Numbered from the stretch's first letter, positions 25,180 through 33,935 are shown. The stretch is 46,834 nucleotides of DNA from an uncultured Christensenella sp. (GCA_910585955.1 CAJUGC010000013.1:1-46834), one strand, 5' to 3'. Translations and numbers: made by a program. Notes: generated by a model not told the origin, from the letters alone.

Positions 25180-25450
25180 TGTAAAGTCAAGACCTCCTTA
25201 GTTCGCCTTTTTTAAAGATACTATTTTTTACGACGGCTTAGATAAGAAGTAAGACGGGCAACGGGCGACCGATCCCTCGCGTTGCCTTACCAAATCGTAC
25301 TGCGCCCGTAGCCGAGCGAGCCGTCTCTTAGCCGAGCGCATAGCGCGAACGCCAACGAAGTTATACGGCGACGCGAACGCCACGGAGCGTAGCGAGTATG
25401 CGGCAAGGAGCACGCAGTCCGTATTACGACGTATATAAGCCGTCTACAAG
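25180..25450. repeat. Intergenic repeat element between whiA and dnaE
   Basis: No gene fits here. From about 25236 to 25440 the sequence is dense in CGAGC/GCGAACGCC strings and short inverted repeats. It shares TACTGCGCCCG, GCCGAGCGAGC-like and GGCGAC blocks with the element at about 39117-39250, and the GCGAACGCCACG block with the minus strand near 14.25 kb. It looks like a dispersed, non-coding, structured repeat family of this genome. Confidence 0.55.
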
Positions 25451-26356
25451 CTAAGAAGAATTTTTCAAAGACTCCGCTATGGACATGAGTTTTTTGAGCC
25501 TATACTTGACGCTGCCCTTGGAAATACCGAGCTTTGCCGCAATATCGTCGTACGACAGCTCAGCGTCGCCGAGCCTGAGACGAGCGACCTCGTAAAGCTT
25601 GTCACCGAGAAAGGACAGCCCTTTTTTTTCTTCTATAAGCTTGATCGCCTCTATCTGCTCTACGCTTACGTCTATCGTGCGCATGAGATTCGACACTTCG
25701 AGATTGGTCGTTCCCGACGAACTTTTTTTCGTCTTATTGCGGTTTAAAGTCTCCAAAAGTTCGAGCATTACTCCCGTTGCGCCGAGATAGCCGAAGAAAC
25801 TGCAAATGTCCTCGCGGCGCTTGATATATACGATATACTTGTCCTTTCTGCCGAAGACGTGCGCGCTCATATCGAAACCGGATATGAGCTTTTCCACAGC
25901 CGCGGCGTAGCTAAAGTCGCTCACGCCTATTTCGAGATGCCATGCGGACGGAGAAAAGCTGCCCGCGCCGAGAAATACGCCTTTAAGATAGGCAACGCGT
26001 TTCGACTCGGTATCGACAAGTTCCTTCGCTATACCGCGCACGAAAGACAGGTTGCCTTTGGAATCGACGTCTATGATACGCACGCACCGCAAAAGCTCCA
26101 TTGCGCCGGAAACAACGACCGTATCCCTGCCGCTGCGTTCCAAGGACAAGTCCGCTCCGAGTTCGAGCGAACTCAAGAGTCCGAATACGAACTCATGAAG
26201 CGCCTCGTTCGACGAAGTGAGCGTAAGACGAGTGCCGCCGTTAGAACGCGAAAGCGTCGAACAGGTATGCACTATGGCAGACAGCAAAGAAAGCTCGCAA
26301 CCTTTTTCGGGCTTTGTTTCGCAAATCGTTAGTTTTGTCCTGCCTGTATAGCTCAA
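25451..26356 (-). CDS. whiA: DNA-binding protein WhiA
   Basis: A 301-residue WhiA with an N-terminal LAGLIDADG-like fold (around residues 15-200, with AYLKGVFLGAGSFS) and a C-terminal helix-turn-helix (SYDDIAAKLGISKGSVKYRLKKL). In Gram-positive bacteria it binds DNA and affects cell division and chromosome segregation. Its start is a TTG that overlaps the stop of the PHP gene (TTGA), with GGAGAGG in front, so translation is coupled. In many Clostridia rapZ and yvcK lie directly before whiA; here the PHP gene does, with no room for either. Confidence 0.93.
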   Translation of the reverse strand: MSYTGRTKLTICETKPEKGCELSLLSAIVHTCSTLSRSNGGTRLTLTSSNEALHEFVFGLLSSLELGADLSLERSGRDTVVVSGAMELLRCVRIIDVDSKGNLSFVRGIAKELVDTESKRVAYLKGVFLGAGSFSPSAWHLEIGVSDFSYAAAVEKLISGFDMSAHVFGRKDKYIVYIKRREDICSFFGYLGATGVMLELLETLNRNKTKKSSSGTTNLEVSNLMRTIDVSVEQIEAIKLIEEKKGLSFLGDKLYEVARLRLGDAELSYDDIAAKLGISKGSVKYRLKKLMSIAESLKNSS

Positions 26357-27180
26357 TTCACCTCTCCGATAGTCTTTTCGCCGACGCGCAAGATCTCTTC
26401 CTTCGCCTTATGACTGCGAAACACGGGAGTTCGCTCCCAATTTGCAATTCGCTCGCGCGGGATACCCACTCTGTCTATAAGCTTGTCCGCCTTCTCGAAG
26501 TCTCCGACAGCCGAAGGCTTATGCGCGTCCGAATCGACTATAAATTCCACATCCGTCTTTAATATCTTTTCCCATTCCTCGTCCGTACAAGAAGAACAAA
26601 GCGTTGAGGAGCGAATATTCTTGTTGTTTATCTCTATGAGCGTACCGTAATGCGCGGCGGCTTTCGCCACTTCGCAAACGTCTACGGGCGCGGTGTTGCA
26701 GATGTGGGAAATAGTATCCACGTCGTACTTTTCGAGCATTTTTATATATGCATCCGTATTTTTGACGACGAGTTTTTTGCTCTTTCTACCTATAGTGGAC
26801 AGAACGAAGTTGGGCAAATAGAAACCGAGCTGATCCCGCAGCCTGTCCGAGCGGATAAATTTATGATAGCCGCACACGAGAATATCGAGAACATCCATAT
26901 CCGCCGACGTGATGTCCACTCCGCCGCTTGTCGAAACAAGATTGCTTTCGAGTCCCAAAAGTATCTTGATCATCGGATACTTCTTGCGCATAAGCTCCAC
27001 GTCCCGTCTTATATACGGCCAGTCCATTCTGCGGACGTTGTACGTCATATGATGAAAACCGTGGTCGGTTATGGCTATCTCCTTAAAACCGCATTTAAGC
27101 GCGGCAAGCACGTTGTCTTCCACCGTGCCTTTGCCGTGAGAATATGTCGTATGGGTATGATAGTCGCCGAAATACGCCAT
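26353..27180 (-). CDS. PHP-domain phosphoesterase
   Basis: A 275-residue PHP protein with the metal-binding motifs GDYHTHTTYSHG near residue 5, AITDHGF near 37, LLGLESN near 75, a HICNT segment near 160, and VDSDAHKP near 229. It resembles the YcdX-type PHP hydrolases that often lie between murB and rapZ in Clostridia. Substrate is unknown. Its ATG overlaps the murB stop (TAATG), and its stop overlaps the whiA start, so it is the middle gene of a tightly coupled murB-PHP-whiA unit. Confidence 0.87.
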   Translation of the reverse strand: MAYFGDYHTHTTYSHGKGTVEDNVLAALKCGFKEIAITDHGFHHMTYNVRRMDWPYIRRDVELMRKKYPMIKILLGLESNLVSTSGGVDITSADMDVLDILVCGYHKFIRSDRLRDQLGFYLPNFVLSTIGRKSKKLVVKNTDAYIKMLEKYDVDTISHICNTAPVDVCEVAKAAAHYGTLIEINNKNIRSSTLCSSCTDEEWEKILKTDVEFIVDSDAHKPSAVGDFEKADKLIDRVGIPRERIANWERTPVFRSHKAKEEILRVGEKTIGEVN

Positions 27181-28034
27181 TAAAACGCTCCCAATAATTT
27201 AACTTCTCTTTCCAGCTTTATTCCGTATCTTTCGTATACGCGCGTCTCCGCTTCTTCCATAAGCGCAAGAACGTCGCTTGACCTCGCCGTGCCGTCGTTT
27301 ATGATGAAGTTCGCGTGCTTTTCCGAAAAGAACGCTCCGCCTCTTCTCTTACCTTGCAGTCCCGCGCCTATTATGTAGCGATAGGCAGGGACGCCGCCGT
27401 AAGCCTTGAAGATACAACCGGCGCTTTTTCCCGAGGGCTGAGCGGCTCTCCGCTTTTCCGAAAACCTTGCGACTTCCGCTTCGACGTCCTTTCTCTCGCG
27501 GCGGCGAAGCCTTATCGCCGCGCCGAGCACAATTCCCTCAAACAAAGACGAACGATAGGAAAACCCGAATTCGGACGAAGAAAATCTCTTAGTCTCGCCG
27601 TTTGAAATCACGTCCGCATACTCGAGCACCGAAGATATGTCCCCGCCGTACGCGCCCGCATTCTGTCTTACGGCGCCGCCGAGAGTGCCGGGGATCCCGC
27701 AAGCGAACTCTATGCCGCCGAGCGAAAGTTCGCACGCGCGTCTTACGAGACGAGGAAGATATGCGGCTCCGCTCGCGTAGTAAACTCCGTCTCCGATCTC
27801 CTCAAACTCGGCTTTCGCCGCCGCAAAGCGCACAACGCTGTTTTCCACTCCGCCGTCGCCTATAAGCAAATTGCTTCCGCCGCCTATTATTACGGCGTCC
27901 TTCTCTCCGCCGAGGACGCTCGCAAGAGCTTTGCCGTCAGATACGAGCAACAGCCGTTTTGCTTTTCCGCCCAAGCCGAAAGTCGTATAGGGCTTTAAGC
28001 TTGCGTCGCTTACGATACGCACACTCTCACACAT
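27180..28034 (-). CDS. murB: UDP-N-acetylenolpyruvoylglucosamine reductase
   Basis: A 284-residue MurB, which makes UDP-N-acetylmuramate for peptidoglycan. The FAD-binding phrases are clear: TTFGLGGKA at the start, VIIGGGSNLLIGDGG near 50, GIEFACGIPGTLGGAVRQNAG near 106-126, and the late PSGKSAGCIFK and GGAFFSEKHANFI segments with the catalytic Ser/Glu region. The length fits the type II group. The first gene of the murB-PHP-whiA unit. The SD (AAAGGA) lies rather far from the ATG; a weak promoter with TTGAAA and TAGAAT ends only three bases before the ATG and is not convincing. Confidence 0.96.
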   Translation of the reverse strand: MCESVRIVSDASLKPYTTFGLGGKAKRLLLVSDGKALASVLGGEKDAVIIGGGSNLLIGDGGVENSVVRFAAAKAEFEEIGDGVYYASGAAYLPRLVRRACELSLGGIEFACGIPGTLGGAVRQNAGAYGGDISSVLEYADVISNGETKRFSSSEFGFSYRSSLFEGIVLGAAIRLRRRERKDVEAEVARFSEKRRAAQPSGKSAGCIFKAYGGVPAYRYIIGAGLQGKRRGGAFFSEKHANFIINDGTARSSDVLALMEEAETRVYERYGIKLEREVKLLGAF

Positions 28035-28159
28035 AATATTCTAACTCATTCCTTTCGATTTTTCAAGCGCTTTGGCACGGTTTTAAAGAATTTTTCCGCA
28101 ATATAAAAAACGCTCCGCAATATAATTTTATGCGGCGGCGAAAAGAAAGTGCGAAGATG

Positions 28160-28188
28160 TTGCAAACTGCGATGTTTTATGTTATACT
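28160..28188 (+). promoter_or_regulatory. Pseudo-Fic gene promoter, predicted leaderless start
   Basis: TTGCAA (28160-28165) and TATACT (28183-28188) are separated by 17 bases, and exactly six bases (GTAGAT) lie between the -10 box and the ATG. No SD is present, so the transcript should start at the start codon. Confidence 0.65.
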
Positions 28189-28194
28189 GTAGAT

Positions 28195-29871
28195 ATGCCG
28201 ATAAGAAAATTCGACAGCTTAATAAGCAATGCGACGGCAATAATGTCCATGCTCCCGAGCGTTCCGTCTCCTAAAGCGTTGCGGGAAGCGCCCCTGTATC
28301 TCGGCGGCAAAAAGGATCTGCGCACGGCGTGTCGGACGGGCACGGATTCCGACAAGATTTTCTTTCGTCTTTTAGTCTCGCTTTCCCACCCGACGGACGA
28401 TTTCGACACGTCGGCACTCGTTAAACTTCACGGTTTTATATTCGACGGCATTCGACCCGACGCGGGTAAACTCCGCACGACTCCCGCCGAAATGGGCGGC
28501 TCGAGTTTTGCGGACGCTTCGCTTATCGCAGGCTCTTTAAAACGTCTGCTCGGAAAGCTTATCGATACCACTTCCGCGCCCGACATAAAGCGAGAAGATT
28601 TTGCAATGAATCTCACCTACTTTTTCGGCGAAATATTCTTGCTATGTCCTTTCCGTTCCGCTTCGACATTTATCGAAGCGCTGTTTTTCGCAATTTTCGC
28701 TCCTTCTCGCGGATTTAAAATCGACTACGCCAGAGTAGGCGGAGCGCGACTGTTCGAAGCGGCGAAAAAAGCTTTCGTCTTCGACGAATCGGGCGATTTG
28801 TTCGTCTGTCTCAACGAAGCCGTCGTCTATGCGAGCATAGAGAGCAACGGAAAAGAAATTCCCGTCGTAGACGCTCAGCAAGTTAAACGCGAGCTGAAAG
28901 TCAAAGGCAAGCCCAAAACGCTCGTAAAACGCGGCGATCCACGAAAGGAGAAACCGAAAAAAGAGGAAAAGCCCAAAAAACCGCGCCCCGAAAAGACAAT
29001 TCGCACCGTGAAAAAAGCGGTTTCGGAAAAACAGGTAAAAAAGATCAAACAGGAGATCACCTTAAAAAACGAGCAGAAAGCGGTCGGTAAAGTCTCGGTT
29101 GAAGCCGAAATGACCGCCGCACGCGCCGCGATAGAGGCGGAAATGCTCGCGGCTAAAGCAGCTATAGCCGCAGAAGCAGAGGCGGCTCGCGCCGCGATAG
29201 AAGCCGAAAAAGCAGCGGCTCGCGCGGAAATGGAAATCAAGGTCAAGGAAGCAGCGACCGCAAAGAAAGCCGCTGCGAAAAAAAACAATTACGATAAATC
29301 TTCTCGCGGCAAAAACAGTCTCAAAAAAGCGCTTGCGCGCACGGTGCTTCTGTTCGAAGATATACCCGAGTTTGCCAAAGACGACGACAAATTCGCACCT
29401 TTGCCGCCGGAGAAGGAAAATCCTCTGTTGCTCCCCTCGCACATGAGCGAGCCCGAAAAAGAAACCGCCGCTACGGAAGAAATAACGGTTGAAAAAACCG
29501 AACCCGCTCCTCTTCCCAAGCTCGCGCCCATTAAAAAAATCGAGCGCACGGTCGAAGAAAAGCCCGCGCCGCTTGCGGACAAGACCGAAAAAACCGCGCC
29601 CACCGAAAAAACCGAGCGCGAGGAAAGAGAGGAGAAAACGTCGAAAGCAAGCGAACCCGCCGCCACAGAGCGCACAACGAAGGCGACTGCAAAAGAAAGC
29701 CGAACGACGACGGACTCCGAAAGCGAAGAAGACGCGCTCGCTCGCAAAGTTGCGGATATGAGCGAGCTGCCCTCGACGGTACTCAAAAAAGCGGCGCATA
29801 TAAAGGAGAAAATAGAGCAGTTGCAAAAGGAACTCAAAGACGTGCTGCAGGAAAAATCAAAAGAAGAGTAA
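28195..29871 (+). CDS. Degenerate Fic-fold protein with charged coiled-coil tail
   Basis: Residues 1-180 follow the Fic pattern closely: a leading helix (ALVKLHGFIFDGIRPDAGKLR, where Fic proteins have LFxxIYxWAGxxR), the GGSSFADASLI segment, and the active-site loop. There the usual HPFx[DE]GNGRxxR is replaced by CPFRSASTFIEA (residues 151-162), losing the catalytic His, the acidic residue and the GNGR anion hole. The following GFKIDY also fits. AMP transfer is therefore not expected. Residues 225-520 are low-complexity Lys/Glu/Ala/Pro-rich, with an Ala-rich coiled coil at about 300-365 (AARAAIEAEMLAAKAAI); residues 525-558 form a further helix. There is no SD; the mRNA looks leaderless. The role is unknown; a scaffold or binding protein is possible. 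Confidence 0.75.
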   Translation: MPIRKFDSLISNATAIMSMLPSVPSPKALREAPLYLGGKKDLRTACRTGTDSDKIFFRLLVSLSHPTDDFDTSALVKLHGFIFDGIRPDAGKLRTTPAEMGGSSFADASLIAGSLKRLLGKLIDTTSAPDIKREDFAMNLTYFFGEIFLLCPFRSASTFIEALFFAIFAPSRGFKIDYARVGGARLFEAAKKAFVFDESGDLFVCLNEAVVYASIESNGKEIPVVDAQQVKRELKVKGKPKTLVKRGDPRKEKPKKEEKPKKPRPEKTIRTVKKAVSEKQVKKIKQEITLKNEQKAVGKVSVEAEMTAARAAIEAEMLAAKAAIAAEAEAARAAIEAEKAAARAEMEIKVKEAATAKKAAAKKNNYDKSSRGKNSLKKALARTVLLFEDIPEFAKDDDKFAPLPPEKENPLLLPSHMSEPEKETAATEEITVEKTEPAPLPKLAPIKKIERTVEEKPAPLADKTEKTAPTEKTEREEREEKTSKASEPAATERTTKATAKESRTTTDSESEEDALARKVADMSELPSTVLKKAAHIKEKIEQLQKELKDVLQEKSKEE

Positions 29872-29874
29872 AAG

Positions 29875-29900
29875 AAAACTGCGACGAACGCCGCAGTTTT
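29875..29900. terminator. Bidirectional terminator between pseudo-Fic and alarmone synthetase genes
   Basis: A perfect 9-bp stem (AAAACTGCG at 29875-29883 with CGCAGTTTT at 29892-29900) with an 8-base loop lies between two convergent genes. Confidence 0.85.
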
Positions 29901-29908
29901 TCATTTTG

Positions 29909-30751
29909 TCACAGTATGCTCTTTCTCAGACGCTCGAAGAGAATATCCTCTTCGGTAGGCATATCTTCCGCTTCTTCTATCCTGCGGCGAAGGGCAAGCA
30001 TACGTTCGTCCGTCGCGGCGATGATTTCCGCACAGGCGGAAAGCTCCTCGTTTATCTGTTTTTGATTCTCCGCTTCGCGCTTATACTTGAGTTGATGCTC
30101 GAGGCTCGCCCAAAAGTCCATGGCTATCGTCCTTATTTGCACCTCTATTTTTATCTCTTCCCTGCGGGCGGCAAAGAATACGGGTATACTGACTATAAGA
30201 TGCAAGCTCCTGTACCCATTGCCTTTGGGGTCTTTAATATAGTCTTTTTTCGTGATGAGAGTAACGTCGTCTTGCTTGAGCAGAGAATCCGCTATGCGAT
30301 AGATATCGTCTATGTAAGAACATACGACGCGGATACCCGCAAAATCGTTCACATAATTTATCATATTCTCGAGCGTCACTTGCTTTTTGTAGCGCTCGAG
30401 TTTATCGACGATACTCTCCGTACTCTTTAGGCGCGTCGAAATCGTCTTTATCGGATTGCGCTTGTAACGGGCTTCGAATTCGCTGTCGAGCACCTCGAAC
30501 TTGGTCTTTATCGTTTTGAGCGCACAATCGTACATCATCTGAAGCTCGCGATAGCGCACCATGGACCACATCATTTTTTTGGTACTGCGCAAAAGCAGCT
30601 CGGGAGTGACGGCTTTTGCGATCGCCTTTCCCATATCGCTATCCCTGAGGACGTTCATGAGTTCGCCGCCGAACATATCTTCGCCTTCGATAAGCTCGCT
30701 TCCGAGTATTTCGGCAAGTTCGCCGCCTCTGTTGTTTTCTTCGTTATTCAT
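29909..30751 (-). CDS. Small alarmone synthetase (RelA/SpoT domain), RelQ/RelP-like
   Basis: A 280-residue protein with only a (p)ppGpp synthetase domain and no HD hydrolase or TGS/ACT domains. Family signs are RLKSTESIVDKLERY near residue 120, FAGIRVVCSYIDDIYRIAD near 146, the substrate-binding KGNGYRSLHL near 184, and EVQIRTIAMDFWASLEHQL near 206. It should transfer pyrophosphate from ATP to GTP/GDP. The N-terminal 60 residues are acidic and specific to this protein. It has an AAGGAG SD. It lies 79 bp after cardiolipin synthase in the same direction and may be the last gene of that operon. Confidence 0.9.
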   Translation of the reverse strand: MNNEENNRGGELAEILGSELIEGEDMFGGELMNVLRDSDMGKAIAKAVTPELLLRSTKKMMWSMVRYRELQMMYDCALKTIKTKFEVLDSEFEARYKRNPIKTISTRLKSTESIVDKLERYKKQVTLENMINYVNDFAGIRVVCSYIDDIYRIADSLLKQDDVTLITKKDYIKDPKGNGYRSLHLIVSIPVFFAARREEIKIEVQIRTIAMDFWASLEHQLKYKREAENQKQINEELSACAEIIAATDERMLALRRRIEEAEDMPTEEDILFERLRKSIL

Positions 30752-30830
30752 TCGAATCTTCTCCTTTTTATTGTTTAAAAATATTTCGTCGGGACAACGT
30801 CTTAATCCGCTATGCGCTTAGGGCTTAATA

Positions 30831-32414
30831 CTACATTAAAGGAGCGAATATGCGCAACACTCCCGCAAGTATTCGCTTTATGAGCTTATACTTTCCGCCG
30901 CCGTCGAGAAGCGTACAGTCCCCGAAAGTAAGAACGAAATCGCTTTCCACCTGTCCCACGACTTTGCCGTCGTTTGTAAAGACCGCACATTCGAATTGCT
31001 GATAAAAACTGCGCAGATCCATATTTATCGAGCCGACTGCGACGTTGCTTTCCGTCAGAAGAAGCTTACTGTGAACAAAGCTATTGTCCATAGTGTATAT
31101 TTTTACTCCCGCAGGGATAAGCCTTTCGGCATTGTCGCGCGAGACGACGTACACATAGGGTTTGTCGGCGATTTCGGGAAGGATAAGCCTTACGTCCACG
31201 CCCGATCGAGCCTTTTCCGCAAGCATATCCGTGATCGTATCGTCGGGCACGAAATACGGAGTCATTATCCAAATGCGTTCTCGCGCGGAAGCTATCATCG
31301 TTTCGTAGACGCCCTTGCCTATCGGCTCCTTATAGTCGAGACCGTCCGCATACGGGACGACGGCGCTCCTGTTTTCCGTAGGCAAATACATTCTCAGGTG
31401 AGCCTCGTAATCCTGTTTTTCTTTCGTGATGTACTCCCACTGCCTCAGGAACATCAAAGTAAATGCGTCGACAGCCTTTCCGTCCAGCCTAATACCCGTA
31501 TCTTTCCAATATCCGTACATTCTCTTTTCGTTCACATATTCGTCGGCAAGATTGCTTCCGCCCGTATACGCCGTCTCTCCGTCCACGACCACTATTTTGC
31601 GGTGATCGCGAAAATTCATGGCGACGGTAAAACGCGGAGTAATGCGGTTGAACGCCGTGAGTTTTATACCTGCGCCTACTATGCGCTTTTTCGTTTTGCG
31701 ACGAAGCGTGCGATTGCTTCCGAGATCGTCGTAGATCATTCTCACGTCTATGCCCGCCGCAGCCTTTCTTTCGAGCGCTTCGAGAAACCTGTTTAGCAAC
31801 ACTCCGTCGGCAATTATGAAATACTCTATAAAGACAAATTTCTTTGCTTGCTCTATGCGATCGAGCACGTCGTCGAAGAACCCCGCGCCCGAAGGAAAAT
31901 AATTCAGATCGGTTCCGTCACAGACTCCGAAACCTCCTGCGGATTCGAGATAATTGGATATAAGCTCGGTTGACTTATCACATTCCGCCTGCGATTTTTC
32001 CGCCTTGTATTTTTCGGTTTCGGAATAAATCCTCGCATATCTTTTCTTGGCGCGCCCGAAAAACACACGCACATCGGACAGATAGTAAATGATATAACCG
32101 ACTGTAAAACCGACGAGCAGAAAGAGTATCCACACCGCTTTCGACTGTCCGTTTCTGCGACTCGACAGAACGTGCAGACAGGAAATAAGACTCAGGGCGA
32201 GCGATACTATCATATACCACCTGAACGCCATAAGGAAGCGGATATACAAAAAGGCAAGAAAAGCAAGCTGTACGGCTATTGCGAGAAAGACTATGAGCGT
32301 CTTGAATATCCCGAGACCGTGACTTTCCGTCCTTATCCGAACCATGCGCGCGTCGTTAGACGCATACTTGCCCGAACGCCTGACTTTTTTGGTTATTTTT
32401 TTACGTTCGGTCAT
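30831..32414 (-). CDS. cls: Cardiolipin synthase
   Basis: A 527-residue phospholipase D-family membrane enzyme. About three membrane segments occupy residues 35-115. Two HKD motifs are visible: RDHRKIVVVDGETAYTGGSN near residue 260 and SFVHSKLLLTESNVAVGSINMD near 455. It should join two phosphatidylglycerol molecules into cardiolipin. The start ATG overlaps the stop of the upstream 187-residue gene (ATGA) with a GAGGTGAG SD, so translation is coupled. The operon order is two membrane proteins, cls, small alarmone synthetase. Confidence 0.93.
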   Translation of the reverse strand: MTERKKITKKVRRSGKYASNDARMVRIRTESHGLGIFKTLIVFLAIAVQLAFLAFLYIRFLMAFRWYMIVSLALSLISCLHVLSSRRNGQSKAVWILFLLVGFTVGYIIYYLSDVRVFFGRAKKRYARIYSETEKYKAEKSQAECDKSTELISNYLESAGGFGVCDGTDLNYFPSGAGFFDDVLDRIEQAKKFVFIEYFIIADGVLLNRFLEALERKAAAGIDVRMIYDDLGSNRTLRRKTKKRIVGAGIKLTAFNRITPRFTVAMNFRDHRKIVVVDGETAYTGGSNLADEYVNEKRMYGYWKDTGIRLDGKAVDAFTLMFLRQWEYITKEKQDYEAHLRMYLPTENRSAVVPYADGLDYKEPIGKGVYETMIASARERIWIMTPYFVPDDTITDMLAEKARSGVDVRLILPEIADKPYVYVVSRDNAERLIPAGVKIYTMDNSFVHSKLLLTESNVAVGSINMDLRSFYQQFECAVFTNDGKVVGQVESDFVLTFGDCTLLDGGGKYKLIKRILAGVLRIFAPLM

Positions 32415-32974
32415 TTCTCACCTCGCGTAAGCTCTTTCGCGCTTGCACAAACTTCGTCTATACCTTTTAAAACCGCCGCCATTTTTTCCGAATAGTCGCG
32501 AGCTTCGGTCTCTGCTACGCGCCTCATAAACACGCCGACGACGGTAAGCATGGCAAGACCTATGACGATAGCGATCGCTCCAGTAACGACCGCCGCAAGT
32601 TCTGCAATCTCGGTGACGAGAAGCGCTATGCCTGCGGCAAGAGCTATACAACCGAAAATACCGCCGACAAGTCCGAACGTAGCGGACTTTGCCTTCCTCT
32701 TATGTCTCAGCACTCCGTACTTATTTAAAAGGGTCTCGAGTTTGACCTGAAGCAGTTGGAGCCTGTCCTTGTTTTCGATCTTATGCGGGCGGCGAAATTC
32801 GATGACGTCGAGGTCGAAAAATTTTTTGTCCTCGGAAACGCTCACCGTCTCCCAACCGAGCGTCGCATAAGAAGCAATGATTTCCGCTTCGCGCTCTACC
32901 TTTGCCGTTATAGTCAAATAGTCGTAGTTTTTATGATCGCGAACTTGCCGCTGTTTTTGTTTTTTACCGCTCAT
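32411..32974 (-). CDS. Membrane protein of unknown function (187 aa)
   Basis: I do not recognise a function. Residues 1-95 are soluble, with a conserved-looking phrase KNYDYLTITAKVEREAEI and the segment YATLGWETVS; then two membrane segments at about 98-120 and 125-150; then a soluble, acidic tail to 187. It starts 11 bases inside the end of the upstream membrane-protein gene and its stop overlaps the cls start (ATGA), so it is part of a tightly coupled cassette. Proteins with this N-terminal pattern are widespread in Clostridia and are mostly unannotated; that recollection is not verified here. Confidence 0.8.
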   Translation of the reverse strand: MSGKKQKQRQVRDHKNYDYLTITAKVEREAEIIASYATLGWETVSVSEDKKFFDLDVIEFRRPHKIENKDRLQLLQVKLETLLNKYGVLRHKRKAKSATFGLVGGIFGCIALAAGIALLVTEIAELAAVVTGAIAIVIGLAMLTVVGVFMRRVAETEARDYSEKMAAVLKGIDEVCASAKELTRGEK

Positions 32975-33935
32975 AATCGTCCGCCGTTCGTTCTTCGAGC
33001 GTCAAAGACCCGCAGTCCGCGCTCGCCTTCTTTATTTTGAAATGAGAATTGACTATCATATAAATTCCGAGCGCCGCCGCCACCGCGCAGACCGACATAC
33101 CCACGACGCCGTTCATCAAAGAATGATCCGTTCCGTCTCCGAATTCGAAAAACATTGCGGTCTGAAGGGCAAGTATGGAGACAAGCGCGTCCACAAAATT
33201 TATCGTACGCAAAGCACGAACCGTCATATCGTCGTTACGATGCGCTTTAACCGTGTTGATGACAGCCATGGTCACCTTGTACACGGTGTATACCGCCGAA
33301 ACGTAAATGACGAGACCAGTGCGCTCAAAAGCCCTGTTCGACCTAACGACCTGCACTATAGCCACCGAAAACGCAAACTGCAATATAAGAAGCAATATGC
33401 CGCAAGTGCGATACCGTTTAAGTTCTCCTATCTTGAGTTCGGCGGGCGTCTCCCTCTTTTCCAGTCTGCGCTTTTTTCCGTGCCAAAATACAAGCACCGC
33501 GCGCATGGTCATTAGAACTAAATAATAGGCGGCAAGAGCGCCGTTCCAAATAGAACGGTCGGTAATGCCGATAACAGCATTGAACGCTGCGAACGAGAAA
33601 CTCACAAACAGCGATCCTATAGCAAACACGACCGTGCGAAAACCGTATTGAGTAGCCATTCGCTCGGTGAAAGTATACTTTGCCGCCCACGCCTTAAACT
33701 TCGTCTTTATGTCCTCTTTGAGCCGAACCGTCGCAATTACGGTATACAGCAAGATAAAAAACGAAACTCCTAAAACGGCGTAAGCGACGGTACGGCAATA
33801 CCCGGGAAGTCCCGGCAAAAGGCAAAGCAAACTGCCGGCGACGACACCGCACATAACAAGAAAATACAGAAGAAACAACGCCCATACGGGCGGCTTAAAT
33901 AATCGGATCGCTTTCGACTGCCTTTTTTCCTTCAA
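32964..33935 (-). CDS. Polytopic membrane protein of unknown function
   Basis: A 323-residue protein with about eight membrane segments (for example VWALFLLYFLVMCGVVAGSL, AVLGVSFFILLYTVIATV, VVFAIGSLFVSFSFAAFNAV, GILLLILQFAFSVAIVQVV). I do not recognise its family. The start is a TTG; GGGA precedes at a workable distance, while a nearer AAAGGA is too close to be the SD. It is first in the operon with the 187-residue protein, cls and the alarmone synthetase, and has a promoter with a palindromic operator. Context suggests a membrane or envelope role. Confidence 0.75.
   Translation of the reverse strand: MKEKRQSKAIRLFKPPVWALFLLYFLVMCGVVAGSLLCLLPGLPGYCRTVAYAVLGVSFFILLYTVIATVRLKEDIKTKFKAWAAKYTFTERMATQYGFRTVVFAIGSLFVSFSFAAFNAVIGITDRSIWNGALAAYYLVLMTMRAVLVFWHGKKRRLEKRETPAELKIGELKRYRTCGILLLILQFAFSVAIVQVVRSNRAFERTGLVIYVSAVYTVYKVTMAVINTVKAHRNDDMTVRALRTINFVDALVSILALQTAMFFEFGDGTDHSLMNGVVGMSVCAVAAALGIYMIVNSHFKIKKASADCGSLTLEERTADDYER

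Noticed and set aside
26300..26400. Frameshift between the PHP gene and whiA
   Set aside because: The overlap is a normal TTGA stop/start junction with an SD, and both proteins are full length.
28005..28034. Leaderless start for murB
   Set aside because: A TAGAAT box ends only three bases before ATG, which would place the transcript start inside the coding region.
28875..29837. Antisense open frames opposite the pseudo-Fic tail
   Set aside because: The tail is low-complexity Lys/Glu/Ala-rich, which leaves the other strand free of stops; the translations are Ser/Phe/Ala-rich with no motifs.
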